Assembly (NCBI RefSeq): GCF_008124835.1
Contig: NZ_VNHW01000020.1
Coordinates: 1 to 51,505 of the forward strand
Length of the DNA stretch: 51,505 nt
Direction of reading: 5' to 3'
Source of the DNA: Blastococcus xanthinilyticus
GTDB taxonomy: Bacteria > Actinomycetota > Actinomycetes > Mycobacteriales > Geodermatophilaceae
Program-made: the position numbers and the translations under genes
The notes under the pieces: generated by a model
The model's database searches: none
The model's input: the letters and a program-made list of their open reading frames with translations, nothing else
Told to the model about the DNA's origin: nothing
Shown: in pieces, positions 7,394-14,975 of the stretch
Layout of the letters: the number at the start of each line of letters is the position of its first letter
Position numbering within the stretch: position 1 is the first letter of the stretch

Positions 7394-7606
7394 ATGAGCA
7401 ACTTGGCCGCGAACGAGGAAGACATCCTCACCACCGCTCAGGTGGCCGAACTTACCGGCTGGTCCGTGACGTCGATCAACCGCTGGGCCGCGGCCGGGGT
7501 TCTTCCCGCGACCAAGCTGCCCGGCCGCACGGGGCCCTACCTCTTCACGCGTGGCGCCGTCGCGGAGCGCCTGCGCGGGCGCGCCACCACGGCTAGCGCC
7601 TCCTGA
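7394..7606 (+). CDS. Excisionase/MerR-like helix-turn-helix protein
   Basis: A 70-residue protein with one winged-helix DNA-binding domain (residues about 11-62): ILTTAQVAELTGWSVTSINRWAAAGVLPATKLPG then YLFTRGAVAERL. It is the first gene transcribed rightward across the operators, where phages place Cro-like or recombination-directionality proteins. It could switch the phage to lysis or assist the integrase in excision; the fold supports either. A hairpin follows the stop. Confidence 0.85.
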   Translation: MSNLAANEEDILTTAQVAELTGWSVTSINRWAAAGVLPATKLPGRTGPYLFTRGAVAERLRGRATTASAS

Positions 7607-7614
7607 CCCCCCGT

Positions 7615-7640
7615 CCGGGCCGCACTCCCCCGCGGCCCGG
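7615..7640 (+). terminator. Hairpin after the excisionase-like gene
   Basis: 9-bp inverted repeat CCGGGCCGC (7615-7623) / GCGGCCCGG (7632-7640) with an 8-nt C-rich loop, in the 126-nt gap before the next gene. A possible early terminator separating the switch gene from the main early operon. Confidence 0.5.
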
Positions 7641-7732
7641 GCGCGGTGCACCACCCCCCTGAAACGCGCCAGAGCCCTCCCGCAACGCCGGCAAGCAGAC
7701 GCGGAAGGGCCCCAACAAGGAGGCATCCTCGC

Positions 7733-8056
7733 ATGACCCACCTGTACTCCGCGCCAGGCGCGGACCACTTCGCCACGGCCCGGATCCCGGTGATCGAGGG
7801 CGAGCTGGATGTGACGCGGGAGATCCCGCTGATCCGCCTGAAGCCCCCGGTGCCCGCCCCGTCCCGTCCGGCCGCCGTCGTCCCGGAGCGCGGTGTGGCC
7901 CGGCGGCTGCTCGACTCCCCGTTCGCCCAGGACCTGCGCCGCTACGGCTGGCTGGTCGGTCTGCTGCTCGCCGGGCTGCTGTGCCTGGTGCTGACCCGCG
8001 GCGAGTTCGTCACCTGGGGCGGCCTGGAGCAGCTCCACACGGGTGGTGCTCGATGA
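7733..8056 (+). CDS. Small membrane protein
   Basis: A 107-residue protein with a polar N-terminal 75 residues rich in Pro and Arg, one membrane helix (about 74-92, [17 protein letters not shown]) and a short C-terminal tail. AAGGAGG lies about 9 nt before the ATG. Its stop overlaps the start of the repeat protein (ATGATG). Likely topology: cytoplasmic N-terminus with a single anchor. Function unknown; early-expressed phage membrane proteins often modify host physiology or exclude other phages. Confidence 0.75.
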   Translation: MTHLYSAPGADHFATARIPVIEGELDVTREIPLIRLKPPVPAPSRPAAVVPERGVARRLLDSPFAQDLRRYGWLVGLLLAGLLCLVLTRGEFVTWGGLEQLHTGGAR

Positions 8057-9153
8057 TGGCCGGCCCGACCGTGGTGCACGACCAGGCGGAGTTCGACGCC
8101 GCCGTAGCTGCTGGTGCGGGCTGGATCCGCATCGCTGCACCCCGCGGGGTGTGGGTGGAGGTCGCATCGCCTCGCGGAGTCGACGTCGAGGCGTCCGGAT
8201 CGGCCAGCGTGAGCGCGTTCGACTCGGCCAGCGTGAGCGCGTTCGGATCGGCCAGCGTGAGCGCGTTCGACTCGGCCAGCGTGAGCGCGTTCGACTCGGC
8301 CAGCGTGAGCGCGTCCGGATCGGCCAGCGTGAGCGCGTTCGACTCGGCCAGCGTGAGCGCGTTCGACTCGGCCAGCGTGAGCGCGTTCGACTCGGCCAGC
8401 GTGAGCGCGTTCGACTCGGCCAGCGTGAGCGCGTCCGGATCGGCCAGCGTGAGCGCGTTCGACTCGGCCAGCGTGAGCGCGTCCGGATCGGCCAGCGTGA
8501 GCGCGTCCGGATCGGCCAGCGTGAGCGCGTCCGGATCGGCCAGCGTGAGCGCGTCCGGATCGGCCAGCGTGAGCGCGTCCGGATCGGCCAGCGTGAGCGC
8601 GTTCGACTCGGCCAGCGTGAGCGCGTCCGGATCGGCCAGCGTGAGCGCGTCCGGATCGGCCAGCGTGCGCGCGTTCGACTCGGCCAGCGTGCGCGCGTCC
8701 AGCCGCGTGGCGGTCCATTTGCACTCCGGCAAGGCGCAGATCGCTGGCGGCGTCGTCATCGATCACACCGATGTCGACCGCTCCGACGTCGGCACGTGGC
8801 TCGACTACAACGGCATCACCGTCAGCGACGGGATCGCCACCTTCTACAAGGCGGTGGACCAGCAGCTCAGAGCTGGCCACGGCTACATCCTCACCACCTA
8901 CCCGATCGGCGAGACGGTCACCGCGCCTGACTGGGACCCCGTCCAGCGGTGCGGGTATGGCCTCCACGCCACAGGTGACCCCGGCCTCTCCGAGTCTTAC
9001 TACTTGGGCGATGACCCCCGCTGCCGGTACCTCGAGCTGGCGGTCCCGGTCGAAGGCCTGGTCGTCCTCGACGACAAGGTGAAGTTCCAGTCCTGCACCG
9101 TGGTCCGCGAGGTCAAGCTCACCGGGGCACCTCTCGCCGGCGGCGCACAGTGA
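8053..9153 (+). CDS. Octapeptide-repeat protein with conserved C-terminal domain
   Basis: A 366-residue protein. The N-terminal 48 residues ([21 protein letters not shown]) resemble the cap of beta-solenoid proteins. They are followed by 21 tandem octapeptides SASVSA(FD or SG) (about 50-217), whose alternating small and polar residues suggest a repetitive beta-solenoid. The C-terminal 145 residues form a globular domain ([20 protein letters not shown], then [12 protein letters not shown] and [16 protein letters not shown]) of a kind seen in other actinophage proteins, whose role is unknown to me. There is no signal peptide. Part of the early operon, overlapping both neighbours. Confidence 0.85.
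   Translation: MMAGPTVVHDQAEFDAAVAAGAGWIRIAAPRGVWVEVASPRGVDVEASGSASVSAFDSASVSAFGSASVSAFDSASVSAFDSASVSASGSASVSAFDSASVSAFDSASVSAFDSASVSAFDSASVSASGSASVSAFDSASVSASGSASVSASGSASVSASGSASVSASGSASVSASGSASVSAFDSASVSASGSASVSASGSASVRAFDSASVRASSRVAVHLHSGKAQIAGGVVIDHTDVDRSDVGTWLDYNGITVSDGIATFYKAVDQQLRAGHGYILTTYPIGETVTAPDWDPVQRCGYGLHATGDPGLSESYYLGDDPRCRYLELAVPVEGLVVLDDKVKFQSCTVVREVKLTGAPLAGGAQ
8200..8703 (+). repeat. 21 tandem copies of a 24-bp coding repeat
   Basis: Each unit is TCGGCCAGCGTGAGCGCG plus a variable hexamer that is almost always TTCGAC (Phe-Asp) or TCCGGA (Ser-Gly). Copy 2 carries the hybrid TTCGGA, a sign of recombination or partial conversion between the two types. The last two copies change Ser to Arg (GTGCGC). 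Because the unit is a multiple of three, long shadow frames are open on both strands. Confidence 0.97.
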
Positions 9154-9299
9154 CCCGCCGCCTGGAGGCCGCGGTGCTGGCCTGCTCGCTGTCGCTGGTC
9201 GGGCTATCGGTGGTCGCGCTGCGCGCTCTGCGCCGCCCGGCGTCGCGGCTGTCCCGGTTCGTCGACGAGCGGATGCTGCCGCACGGGGTGTCCCGGTGA
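9150..9299 (+). CDS. 49-residue membrane protein
   Basis: A GTG start overlaps the previous stop (GTGA) and the stop overlaps the next gene. A short basic N-terminus (MTRRLEA) leads into one hydrophobic helix ([20 protein letters not shown]), then a basic tail ([19 protein letters not shown]). Coupled start and stop and typical codon use make it a real gene despite its size. Function unknown. Confidence 0.7.
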   Translation: MTRRLEAAVLACSLSLVGLSVVALRALRRPASRLSRFVDERMLPHGVSR

Positions 9300-9484
9300 C
9301 GCAGGCCGCGGCCGCGCTGGTCTCCGTGATCGGCGTGCTGGTGTACATCGGCCTGGGGCTCGTGGTGGCGATCGCGATCGGGCGCAGCGTCCGGGAGCGG
9401 GACCGCCGGGAGACGCCGGCCACCCCGGACGACATCGGCGGCGACGGCGAGGCCGAGCGCGCCCGACTGGACGAGTGGGCGTGA
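9296..9484 (+). CDS. 62-residue membrane protein
   Basis: An N-terminal hydrophobic helix (about 4-28, AAALVSVIGVLVYIGLGLVVAIAIG) is followed by a highly charged cytoplasmic tail (RSVRERDRRETPATPDD). The GTG start overlaps the preceding stop and the frame runs into the TetR start. With its neighbours at 7733 and 9150 it makes three small early membrane proteins in 2 kb, all of unknown role. Confidence 0.75.
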   Translation: MTQAAAALVSVIGVLVYIGLGLVVAIAIGRSVRERDRRETPATPDDIGGDGEAERARLDEWA

Positions 9485-10047
9485 CCGGCCAGCGCGGGCG
9501 CCCCCGCGACCCGGACGTCACCGTGCGGGCGGTGCGAGCGGCGATCACGGTGCTCGCCGAACGGGGGATGCGCGGCTTCACCGCCGACGAGGTCGCCGCG
9601 GTCGCGGCGGTCGGGAAGGCCAGCATCTACCGCCGCTGGTCGTCGCTGGACGAACTGCTCGTCGACGTCGTCGTCGACCTCGGTGTGCGCGAGGTGCCGT
9701 GGGGCCCGCTGCCGGGCTCCGCCCGCGGGGACATGGTGGCGCTGCTGACCGCGGCGTGCACGGGTCCGCGGGCGATGGCTGAGGTGGAGCTGCTGCCGGT
9801 GATCGGCCGGGACGAGCGGCTGCACCGCGCCTACATGGACGGCCCCGTGCTGCGGCTGGTCGCTGCGGTCGCGGAGCTGACGTCGCGGGCGCACCGGCGC
9901 GGTGAGTCGGTCGGATTCCGTGGCCCGGCGGTCGCCGCAGCGGTGGCGGTGCTGCACCGGCGGATGGCCACCCGCGGGCAGCAGGCGCACCCGGAGTGGG
10001 TGTCCGACGTCGTGGACACGGTCGCGCTGCCGGCGGTGCCGCGGTGA
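9481..10047 (+). CDS. TetR-family transcriptional regulator
   Basis: A 188-residue protein. The N-terminal TetR HTH spans about 10-58: AAITVLAERGMRGFTADEVAAVAAVGKASIYRRWSS, with the family KxxIYRxW signature. The C-terminal helical domain would bind a ligand and dimerise. I choose GTG 9481, which overlaps the previous stop; GTG 9475 is an alternative. TetR regulators are uncommon in phage early operons. It could control phage late genes (a 14-bp palindrome lies in a promoter at 24359-24372) or host genes; neither is shown. Confidence 0.85.
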   Translation: MTGQRGRPRDPDVTVRAVRAAITVLAERGMRGFTADEVAAVAAVGKASIYRRWSSLDELLVDVVVDLGVREVPWGPLPGSARGDMVALLTAACTGPRAMAEVELLPVIGRDERLHRAYMDGPVLRLVAAVAELTSRAHRRGESVGFRGPAVAAAVAVLHRRMATRGQQAHPEWVSDVVDTVALPAVPR

Positions 10048-10322
10048 CCGCGCCGGCGCGCGGCAAGCTGGTGGTGGTGCGGGTGCAGGTCGCCCGGAAC
10101 TGCTTCGTGGCCACGGTGCCGATGCTCCGGGCCGCGGCGGAACTCCTGGCGGAGAACCTGCTGGGCGAGATCGCGCAGGCCGGCGACAGCCCGCGCCTGG
10201 TGCCGCTGGACACCGGCGACGTCGGGCCGTGCTGGCTGCGGGCCCGATCGATCCTCACCGTCGAGGTGATCGCCCCCGATGACTTCCTGGGCGACTTCAT
10301 CGGCCGCGGGGACCCGTCGTGA
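10044..10322 (+). CDS. Phage hypothetical protein
   Basis: A 92-residue protein with GTG start and stop both in 4-nt overlaps. It has a beta strand (KLVVVRVQVARNCFVATVP), an amphipathic helix (LRAAAELLAENLLGEIAQA), then more beta (SILTVEVIAP). A compact alpha-beta domain of unrecognised family. Probably co-translated with TetR and the downstream winged-helix protein. Confidence 0.7.
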   Translation: MTAPARGKLVVVRVQVARNCFVATVPMLRAAAELLAENLLGEIAQAGDSPRLVPLDTGDVGPCWLRARSILTVEVIAPDDFLGDFIGRGDPS

Positions 10323-10903
10323 TGGGCACCGCGGTCGAGGTGGCCTTGTGCGTGAAGGGTCCTGCGGGCGTGCCGTGTCCGGGGACGCCGGTCGTCCGGT
10401 ACGCCGTCGGCACGGTGTGCTCGGCGCACCTGCTCCCGGGCGCCGAGGTGTACGAGTGGCTGGTCGACCCGGCCGCCCTCGCCGCCCGCGGCGGCCAGGT
10501 GGATGACGCGCTGCGGCTGCTCGCGGTCGACGCCGCAGCCGACCGGCTCCCGGCACCATCCCGGCCGGGCGCTGCGGCGCACGCCGGCGCAGCTGCCGGT
10601 GAGGCGGGCGCGGCCCGGCTGGTCGCCTACCGCGCGGGCACCATCCGCGGCCACGTCCTCGCCCACCTGATCGAGGTCGGCCCCCGCGGCACGACCGCGA
10701 TCGAGGCCTGGGACTGGTACCGGGCCACCCACTCCCCCACCACCGAGCGGTATTCCGTCGCGCCCCGGCTCTCCGAGCTGGTCGCCGACGGCTGGGCCGT
10801 GAAGACCGGCGGCACCCGCAACGTGCGGGGCGCCGGCTATCCCCCGGAAGAGGTCTACGTGCTGTCCGCACGCGGCCGCCGGGAGAAGGGACTCACCTGG
10901 TGA
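10319..10903 (+). CDS. Winged-helix-like phage protein
   Basis: A 194-residue protein. The C-terminal third (about 105-190) reads as a winged helix: HVLAHLIEVGPRGTTAIEAWDWY, then YSVAPRLSELVADGWAVKT and a wing EEVYVLSARGRR. The N-terminal 50 residues hold Cys11, Cys20 and Cys34 plus a His (VCSAHLLPG), a possible metal site. Similar domains occur in phage replication-region proteins. Start is GTG 10319 overlapping the previous stop, or ATG 10322. Confidence 0.65.
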   Translation: MMGTAVEVALCVKGPAGVPCPGTPVVRYAVGTVCSAHLLPGAEVYEWLVDPAALAARGGQVDDALRLLAVDAAADRLPAPSRPGAAAHAGAAAGEAGAARLVAYRAGTIRGHVLAHLIEVGPRGTTAIEAWDWYRATHSPTTERYSVAPRLSELVADGWAVKTGGTRNVRGAGYPPEEVYVLSARGRREKGLTW

Positions 10904-11808
10904 GCCGAGACATCCGCCGCGTGCCCGTCGACTTCGACTGGCCGCTGAACAAGGTGTGGGACGGCTTCCTCCTGCCCGACGAGCTCAGGCTGCCGCCCTG
11001 CCCGGCCTGTGAGGGCATGGGCTGGTCGCCAGAGGCGAAGCTGCTGCAGAACCGCTGGTACGGCAAGGCACCCTTCCGCCCCGAGGACCGGGGCTCGGAG
11101 CCGCTGACCGTCGAGACCCCCGGCGTGCGTGCCTTCGCCGAGCGCAACGTCGCCCATGCGACGTGGTTCTACGGCGAGGGCGAGGCCGCGATCGTCCGTG
11201 AGGCACACCGCCTGTCGAGCATGTGGAACCAGCAGTGGTGCCACCACCTCAACCAGGCCGACGTGGACGCCCTCGTGGCCGCCGGACGGCTCATGGACTT
11301 CACGCACACGTGGAGCCGGGAAGACGGCTGGCAGCCGAAGGACCCGCCTCACGTGCCGACGGCCGCCGAGGTCAACGCATGGTCCCTGTCGGGCCTGGGC
11401 CACGACTCGATCAACCAGTCCGTCGTCGTCCACGCCGAGCTGGAACGGCAGGGTCTCTCCGACCTCTGCCCCAACTGCAACGGCGCCGGCGAGGTCGGCA
11501 CCGACGAGCAGCGCGCCACCTACGAGGCGTGGGAGCCCACTGCCCCGCCGACCGGCGAGGGCTGGCAGCTGTGGGAGTCGGTCTCCGAGGGGTCGCCCAT
11601 CAGCCCCGTCTTCGGTGACCGTGAGGCGCTCATCGGCTGGCTGACCACCGACTACAGCTGGGGTGCCCAGCGCACGCCGCTCACCCGCGAGCAGGCCGAG
11701 GCCTTCGTCGGTCTCGGGCACAGCATCGGCTCCGGCGTCATCGCCTCGGACGGGCGGCACTTCTCCGGCGAGGCCGCCGTCGCCGAGCTGCGCGGCGGCA
11801 CCCCATGA
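10900..11808 (+). CDS. Phage protein with paired CxxC zinc knuckles
   Basis: A 302-residue protein. CPACEGMG (about 34) and CPNCNGAGE (about 193) are DnaJ-like CxxCxGxG half-sites far apart in sequence that could join to bind one zinc. Between them lie a Trp/His-rich segment (MWNQQWCHHLNQADVDALV) and helices. The protein is soluble. Cys-repeat proteins like this are common in actinophage early regions without known function. GTG start and stop both in 4-nt overlaps. Confidence 0.75.
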   Translation: MSRDIRRVPVDFDWPLNKVWDGFLLPDELRLPPCPACEGMGWSPEAKLLQNRWYGKAPFRPEDRGSEPLTVETPGVRAFAERNVAHATWFYGEGEAAIVREAHRLSSMWNQQWCHHLNQADVDALVAAGRLMDFTHTWSREDGWQPKDPPHVPTAAEVNAWSLSGLGHDSINQSVVVHAELERQGLSDLCPNCNGAGEVGTDEQRATYEAWEPTAPPTGEGWQLWESVSEGSPISPVFGDREALIGWLTTDYSWGAQRTPLTREQAEAFVGLGHSIGSGVIASDGRHFSGEAAVAELRGGTP

Positions 11809-12308
11809 CCCCGGTGGTGACCCGCGACCAGGCGGACCTGCTGCTGCGCTACGGCGTCGGGCCGGTCGCCTGGATGCTCGTCGACCCGGAAGAGGGGATC
11901 CCGCACGCGCGCAGCAGCATGGCCTGCGGCGGCGGGGCGTCGGCGGCGTGGCAGTACGAGACGACGGCACGGGGCATCGTCGGCTCTCGCGCGTTCTCGG
12001 TGCCGGTGCGGGAGGACGTCGTCGTCTCGTGGCGGCTGATCCGCCAGGCCGCCGACCATCTGCCCGCGCTGCTGCGCGAGGACCTCCGCGCTGCCCGTGC
12101 CCGGACGCAGCGGGAGTGGCTGCGGTACTTCCCCGAGTTCGTGCCGTGGATGCCGGGCGGTCGGGCGCCGTGGGTGGAGCCGCCGCCGTCATGGCACCGG
12201 GAGGCGCAGGCCGCCGAGCTGGCCGCCCTGGTCGCCTGCCTGGACTCTCTGACCGGCGAGCGTTCCGACGTCCCTGGCCAGCTCGAGCTGTTCGGCGTGG
12301 CAGCGTGA
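11805..12308 (+). CDS. Phage protein with C-terminal clamp-binding motif QLELF
   Basis: A 167-residue protein, Trp/Arg-rich and mainly helical. The last residues are PGQLELFGVAA; QLELF matches the bacterial beta-clamp-binding pentapeptide QL(S/D)LF and sits on an exposed tail, where such motifs normally lie. This predicts docking on the host or phage clamp. The next gene carries a similar motif at its N-terminus. The body (RTQREWLRYFPEFVPWMPGG) is unrecognised. ATG overlaps the previous stop. Confidence 0.75.
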   Translation: MTPVVTRDQADLLLRYGVGPVAWMLVDPEEGIPHARSSMACGGGASAAWQYETTARGIVGSRAFSVPVREDVVVSWRLIRQAADHLPALLREDLRAARARTQREWLRYFPEFVPWMPGGRAPWVEPPPSWHREAQAAELAALVACLDSLTGERSDVPGQLELFGVAA

Positions 12309-12667
12309 GCGCCGCGCAGCTGGACCTGTTCGCCGACGCTGGCGTCGAGCGTCCGGTGTTCGCCGAGGCGGTGTGCCGTGGCTGCGGCACCACCTGCCGC
12401 GTGCCGGTGGAGGGCGGCCCGTCCGCTCCCTGGGGTGAGGCGGTGCAGTTCGGCTACATCGCGGTGAAGGCTCACGAGCGGGAGGGCTGCCCCGGGGACA
12501 CCCCGATGGCGCGGGCGGCCCGCCGACGGCTGCTCTCCCTCTGGCCGACGCACGAGCACGTCGCGCCCGGAACGGTCCGGTACGCCGACCTCGTCACCTC
12601 GACGTGGGACGCCCGGGCGGCGCTGATGCTGGCGCTGGGCCGCGAACTGGTCGAGGGGCACGCGTGA
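12305..12667 (+). CDS. Zinc-ribbon-like phage protein with N-terminal QLDLF
   Basis: A 120-residue protein. The first residues are MSAAQLDLFADAGVE; QLDLF is a near-ideal beta-clamp-binding pentapeptide. CRGCGTTC (about 25) and HEREGC (about 57) give a CxxC...HxxxxC set suited to one zinc. The C-terminal 50 residues are helical (ADLVTSTWDARAALMLALGREL). The GTG start overlaps the stop of the QLELF protein, so the two are made together and may act together at the replisome. Confidence 0.75.
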   Translation: MSAAQLDLFADAGVERPVFAEAVCRGCGTTCRVPVEGGPSAPWGEAVQFGYIAVKAHEREGCPGDTPMARAARRRLLSLWPTHEHVAPGTVRYADLVTSTWDARAALMLALGRELVEGHA

Positions 12668-12825
12668 CCGCCGACCGGCGCCCGGTGGGGCGCTTCGTGC
12701 TGGCCCCGGTGGTGGGCGGCGAGGTCGCCTGGGCCGCTGGTGTGCCGCTGCTGGTGGCGCCGATCCGGCTGGCGGCCCCGGTGCGTGTGGTGCTCGGCCA
12801 GCGCGCGGCTGGTGGTCGGTCGTGA
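12664..12825 (+). CDS. 53-residue hypothetical protein
   Basis: A GTG start overlaps the previous stop and the stop overlaps the next start. The sequence is Val/Ala-rich with alternating hydrophobics (RFVLAPVVGGEVAWAAGVPLLVAPIRLAAPVRVVLG), suggesting a small beta protein or a weak membrane association. Kept because of the double coupling and codon use. Confidence 0.6.
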   Translation: MTADRRPVGRFVLAPVVGGEVAWAAGVPLLVAPIRLAAPVRVVLGQRAAGGRS

Positions 12826-13445
12826 GCGTGGACGTGTTCCGGCTGCTGCCGGCGGCGACGCTGCTGCGCGCGGTCCCGGACACCGCGCTGGCGGCGACGC
12901 CGGCGGGGTCGACGGTGCATGTGCTGAACCGGCCGGGCGGGAAGCCGTTGTGCGGCCGCACCCCCCGGAAGCTCGCGCCGGTGCTCGCCGACAGCGCGGT
13001 GCCGCCGCCGATGCGGGTGTGCACGCTGTGCTGCCGCCGCCTGCCCGCGACGGTGCGGGTGGACCTCGCGGGCGCGGGCCGCCCGGCCCGTGAGGAGCTG
13101 GCGGCAGTGCACGAGCACGCGGCCCGCCAGGTCGCGCAGGACTGCGTGGACCGTCTCGCGGAGATACGGTCGGCCGCGATCCTGGACGGCACGGCCGGGC
13201 ACCCGGTGGAGCTGATGGTCGCCGTGCCGGCGGAGCCCGGGCCGCGGCCGGTGCGCCGGTCGGACCGGGCGCAGCGCCGCACCGGGCACATCGCTGGTGG
13301 GCAGCGGATGACGCTGGCGCAGCTGATCAACCGGTTCACCCCGTGCGGCTGGGGCCCCGGCGGCCGGGCGTTCATCACCGACTCCCCGGCGCTGGGCGCC
13401 CGAGTCGACGTCGACGGCCCGCGCACCGCCGGGGGTGCGCGGTGA
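12822..13445 (+). CDS. Phage hypothetical protein with Cys cluster
   Basis: A 207-residue protein. An N-terminal beta region (STVHVLNRPGGKPLCGRTPRKL) leads to VCTLCCRRLP, which with Cys44 forms a possible zinc site. A helical middle follows (EELAAVHEHAARQVAQDCVDRLAEIR), then a C-terminal MTLAQLINRFTPCGWGPGGRAFI. No family recognised. GTG start and stop in 4-nt overlaps. Confidence 0.7.
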   Translation: MSVDVFRLLPAATLLRAVPDTALAATPAGSTVHVLNRPGGKPLCGRTPRKLAPVLADSAVPPPMRVCTLCCRRLPATVRVDLAGAGRPAREELAAVHEHAARQVAQDCVDRLAEIRSAAILDGTAGHPVELMVAVPAEPGPRPVRRSDRAQRRTGHIAGGQRMTLAQLINRFTPCGWGPGGRAFITDSPALGARVDVDGPRTAGGAR

Positions 13446-13747
13446 GCGCGGTGGAGCACGCGCAGCCGTGCCGCGGCTGCGGCGCCCCGGTGCTGCACGT
13501 CGTGGACGTGGACACCGACGAGCCGATCGTGGTGGACGCCGCGACGGTGGACGGCGGCCGGATCGTGCTGTGGTCGATCAAGGGGAACGCGTTCGCCCGC
13601 CGGTACGGGCAGCCCGCCCGCTTGCAGCCGGCGTGGGCCGAGCACCGCTGCCCCGCCCCGAACCTGTCGGTGCCGCCGGCGGCGGCCGTGGACCCGTACG
13701 AGGACGCGTCGGCGGCCGCGCAGCAGCACGGCGGGTGGCGGTCATGA
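13442..13747 (+). CDS. Zinc-finger-like phage protein
   Basis: A 101-residue protein. CRGCGAPVLHVVDVDT near the N-terminus and EHRCPAP near residue 76 form a CxxC...HxC zinc site. Between them DEPIVVDAATVDGGRIVL is beta. This is a common small zinc-ribbon layout of actinophages. It could be a nucleic-acid-binding accessory; there is no catalytic motif. Coupled to both neighbours by 4-nt overlaps. Confidence 0.75.
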   Translation: MSAVEHAQPCRGCGAPVLHVVDVDTDEPIVVDAATVDGGRIVLWSIKGNAFARRYGQPARLQPAWAEHRCPAPNLSVPPAAAVDPYEDASAAAQQHGGWRS

Positions 13748-14619
13748 CCGCGGCCGTGGAGCGCCCGGCGGGGCGGATGGCTGGCCCGGCCCGCCCCGCC
13801 GGTGCTCGGCGCGCTGGCCGGGGCACGGGCACGCCGACGGTCGACCCGCGCATCATCCGCGCCGCCCTGGCCTACAGCCGCTCGCACACGCTGCTGGCCA
13901 CCGGTGCTCGCTTCAAGGTGTCCGGCCGCCAGGTGCAGCGGTGGCGCGCCCGCGCCGCCGCCGCAGCTGCTGCGGGCGGGACGTGGCCCAGCGACGCCGA
14001 CGTGGCCGCGTGGGTGGAGCGGGCGCCGCAGCGCGAGGCGGACCGGGCGCGGCTGCACCGGTGGACGGTCCGCCGCGCGCAGGCCGGTGGGCCGCTCTTC
14101 GTGTCCTCTCTGGGCACGACGCGGCGGATGCGCGCGCTGGCCGCCCTCGGCTGGCGGTACTCCGACCTGGCCGTCGAGCTGAGGGTGGTGGAGAGCCGGG
14201 TCGGTCACCTGACGGTGCGGCCGAACCGGGTGGTGCACCGCGACACCGCGGCGGCGGTCGCCACCGTGTACGAGCGCCTGTCGATGACGTTCGGCCCGTC
14301 GGAGGTGACGCGGACCCGAGCCGCGGCACGCGGCTGGGCGCCGCCCATGTTCTGGGACGACGACACGATCGACGACCCGGCCGGCCGTCCCCGCCGCAGC
14401 GGCCCGACCGACAGCGCCGCGCTGGACGACATCGCGATCGCCAGGGCGATGCGCGGCGAACGCGTGCCGCTGCGCCGCGCCGAGCGCGCCGAGGCGTCCC
14501 GGCGCCTGACCGCCGCGGGCCGTTCCGCAGCCGAGATCGCCGAGCTGCTCGACACCAGCGAGCGCGCTGTTCAGCGCCACCGCAGCAGCACACCCGACAC
14601 CTCGAGGAGAACCGCATGA
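13744..14619 (+). CDS. Phage DNA-binding protein with helix-turn-helix segments
   Basis: A 291-residue very basic protein with at least three HTH-like stretches: AYSRSHTLLATGARFKVSGRQVQRW (about 40-62), ALGWRYSDLAVELRVVESRVGHL (about 138-160) and a C-terminal LTAAGRSAAEIAELLDTSERAVQRHR (about 258-283). The middle contains RAAARGWAPPMFWDDDTIDDP, which I recognise as a recurrent block in actinophage HTH proteins. Probably a regulator or nucleoid-type DNA-binding protein of the early operon. Confidence 0.8.
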   Translation: MTAAVERPAGRMAGPARPAGARRAGRGTGTPTVDPRIIRAALAYSRSHTLLATGARFKVSGRQVQRWRARAAAAAAAGGTWPSDADVAAWVERAPQREADRARLHRWTVRRAQAGGPLFVSSLGTTRRMRALAALGWRYSDLAVELRVVESRVGHLTVRPNRVVHRDTAAAVATVYERLSMTFGPSEVTRTRAAARGWAPPMFWDDDTIDDPAGRPRRSGPTDSAALDDIAIARAMRGERVPLRRAERAEASRRLTAAGRSAAEIAELLDTSERAVQRHRSSTPDTSRRTA

Positions 14620-14975
14620 CCACCCCTTCTGGCGGGATTCACTCGCCTGGCGACCCGGACGGGCAGGCGCCCGGCCCCGGCTACTCGACCGGCGTCCCGG
14701 AGGCGCTTCCCGAGGGCGAGCTCTTCGTCGTCGGTGGGCCGTTGCTGCTCGCCGAGGACGCCGTGGAGGCGGTCCCGGTCGCCACCTACCAGCTGGAGTC
14801 GGCCGGTGAGCAGCTGCTGGTGAAGTGCCGCTTCGCCGGCCGCTGGAACCGCAGCGACGAGCGCGCCACGACGGAGGTCGCGCTGCATCCGGAGCAGGCG
14901 ATGGAGCTGGTCGACCAGCTGCTCAGCGCGATGTCGGTGTGCGCGCTCCGCGCGAAGCGGGGGCGGCGGCAGTGA
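14616..14975 (+). CDS. Phage hypothetical protein
   Basis: A 119-residue protein. The first 45 residues are Gly/Pro-rich and probably disordered. The rest is beta-rich ([28 protein letters not shown]), ending in a helix and a basic tail ([18 protein letters not shown]). ATG and stop are in 4-nt overlaps with the HTH protein and the clamp-like protein, so it is co-translated with the latter. Family unknown. Confidence 0.7.
   Translation: MTTPSGGIHSPGDPDGQAPGPGYSTGVPEALPEGELFVVGGPLLLAEDAVEAVPVATYQLESAGEQLLVKCRFAGRWNRSDERATTEVALHPEQAMELVDQLLSAMSVCALRAKRGRRQ

Larger units (their letters stand above)
7292..7409. promoter_or_regulatory. Immunity operators between repressor and early genes
   Basis: Three 14-bp dyads share the form GNGCAA-NN-TTGCNC: GGGCAAGTTTGCCC (7292-7305), GCGCAACTTTGCGC (7338-7351) and GGGCAAGGTTGCTC (7378-7391). 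A weaker half-match GAGCAACTTGG begins at 7396. The first overlaps the repressor start region and the third overlaps the start region of the divergent early gene, the geometry of a lambda-like genetic switch. Confidence 0.8.

Noticed and set aside
8200..8703. Possible CRISPR array
   Set aside because: The 24-bp units are directly adjacent with no spacers, lie in frame within a gene and vary at only one hexamer.
7942..9990. 682-residue minus-strand open frame across the octapeptide repeats
   Set aside because: The 24-bp repeat is a multiple of three, so all frames stay open through it. The plus-strand genes here have ribosome-binding sites, coupling and sensible domains; the antisense product is low-complexity Arg/Ala/His.
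13435..14619. Longer 394-residue reading of the HTH gene
   Set aside because: The first 103 codons overlap the 13442 zinc protein in another frame; ATG 13744 overlaps that gene's stop by 4 nt, matching the operon pattern.
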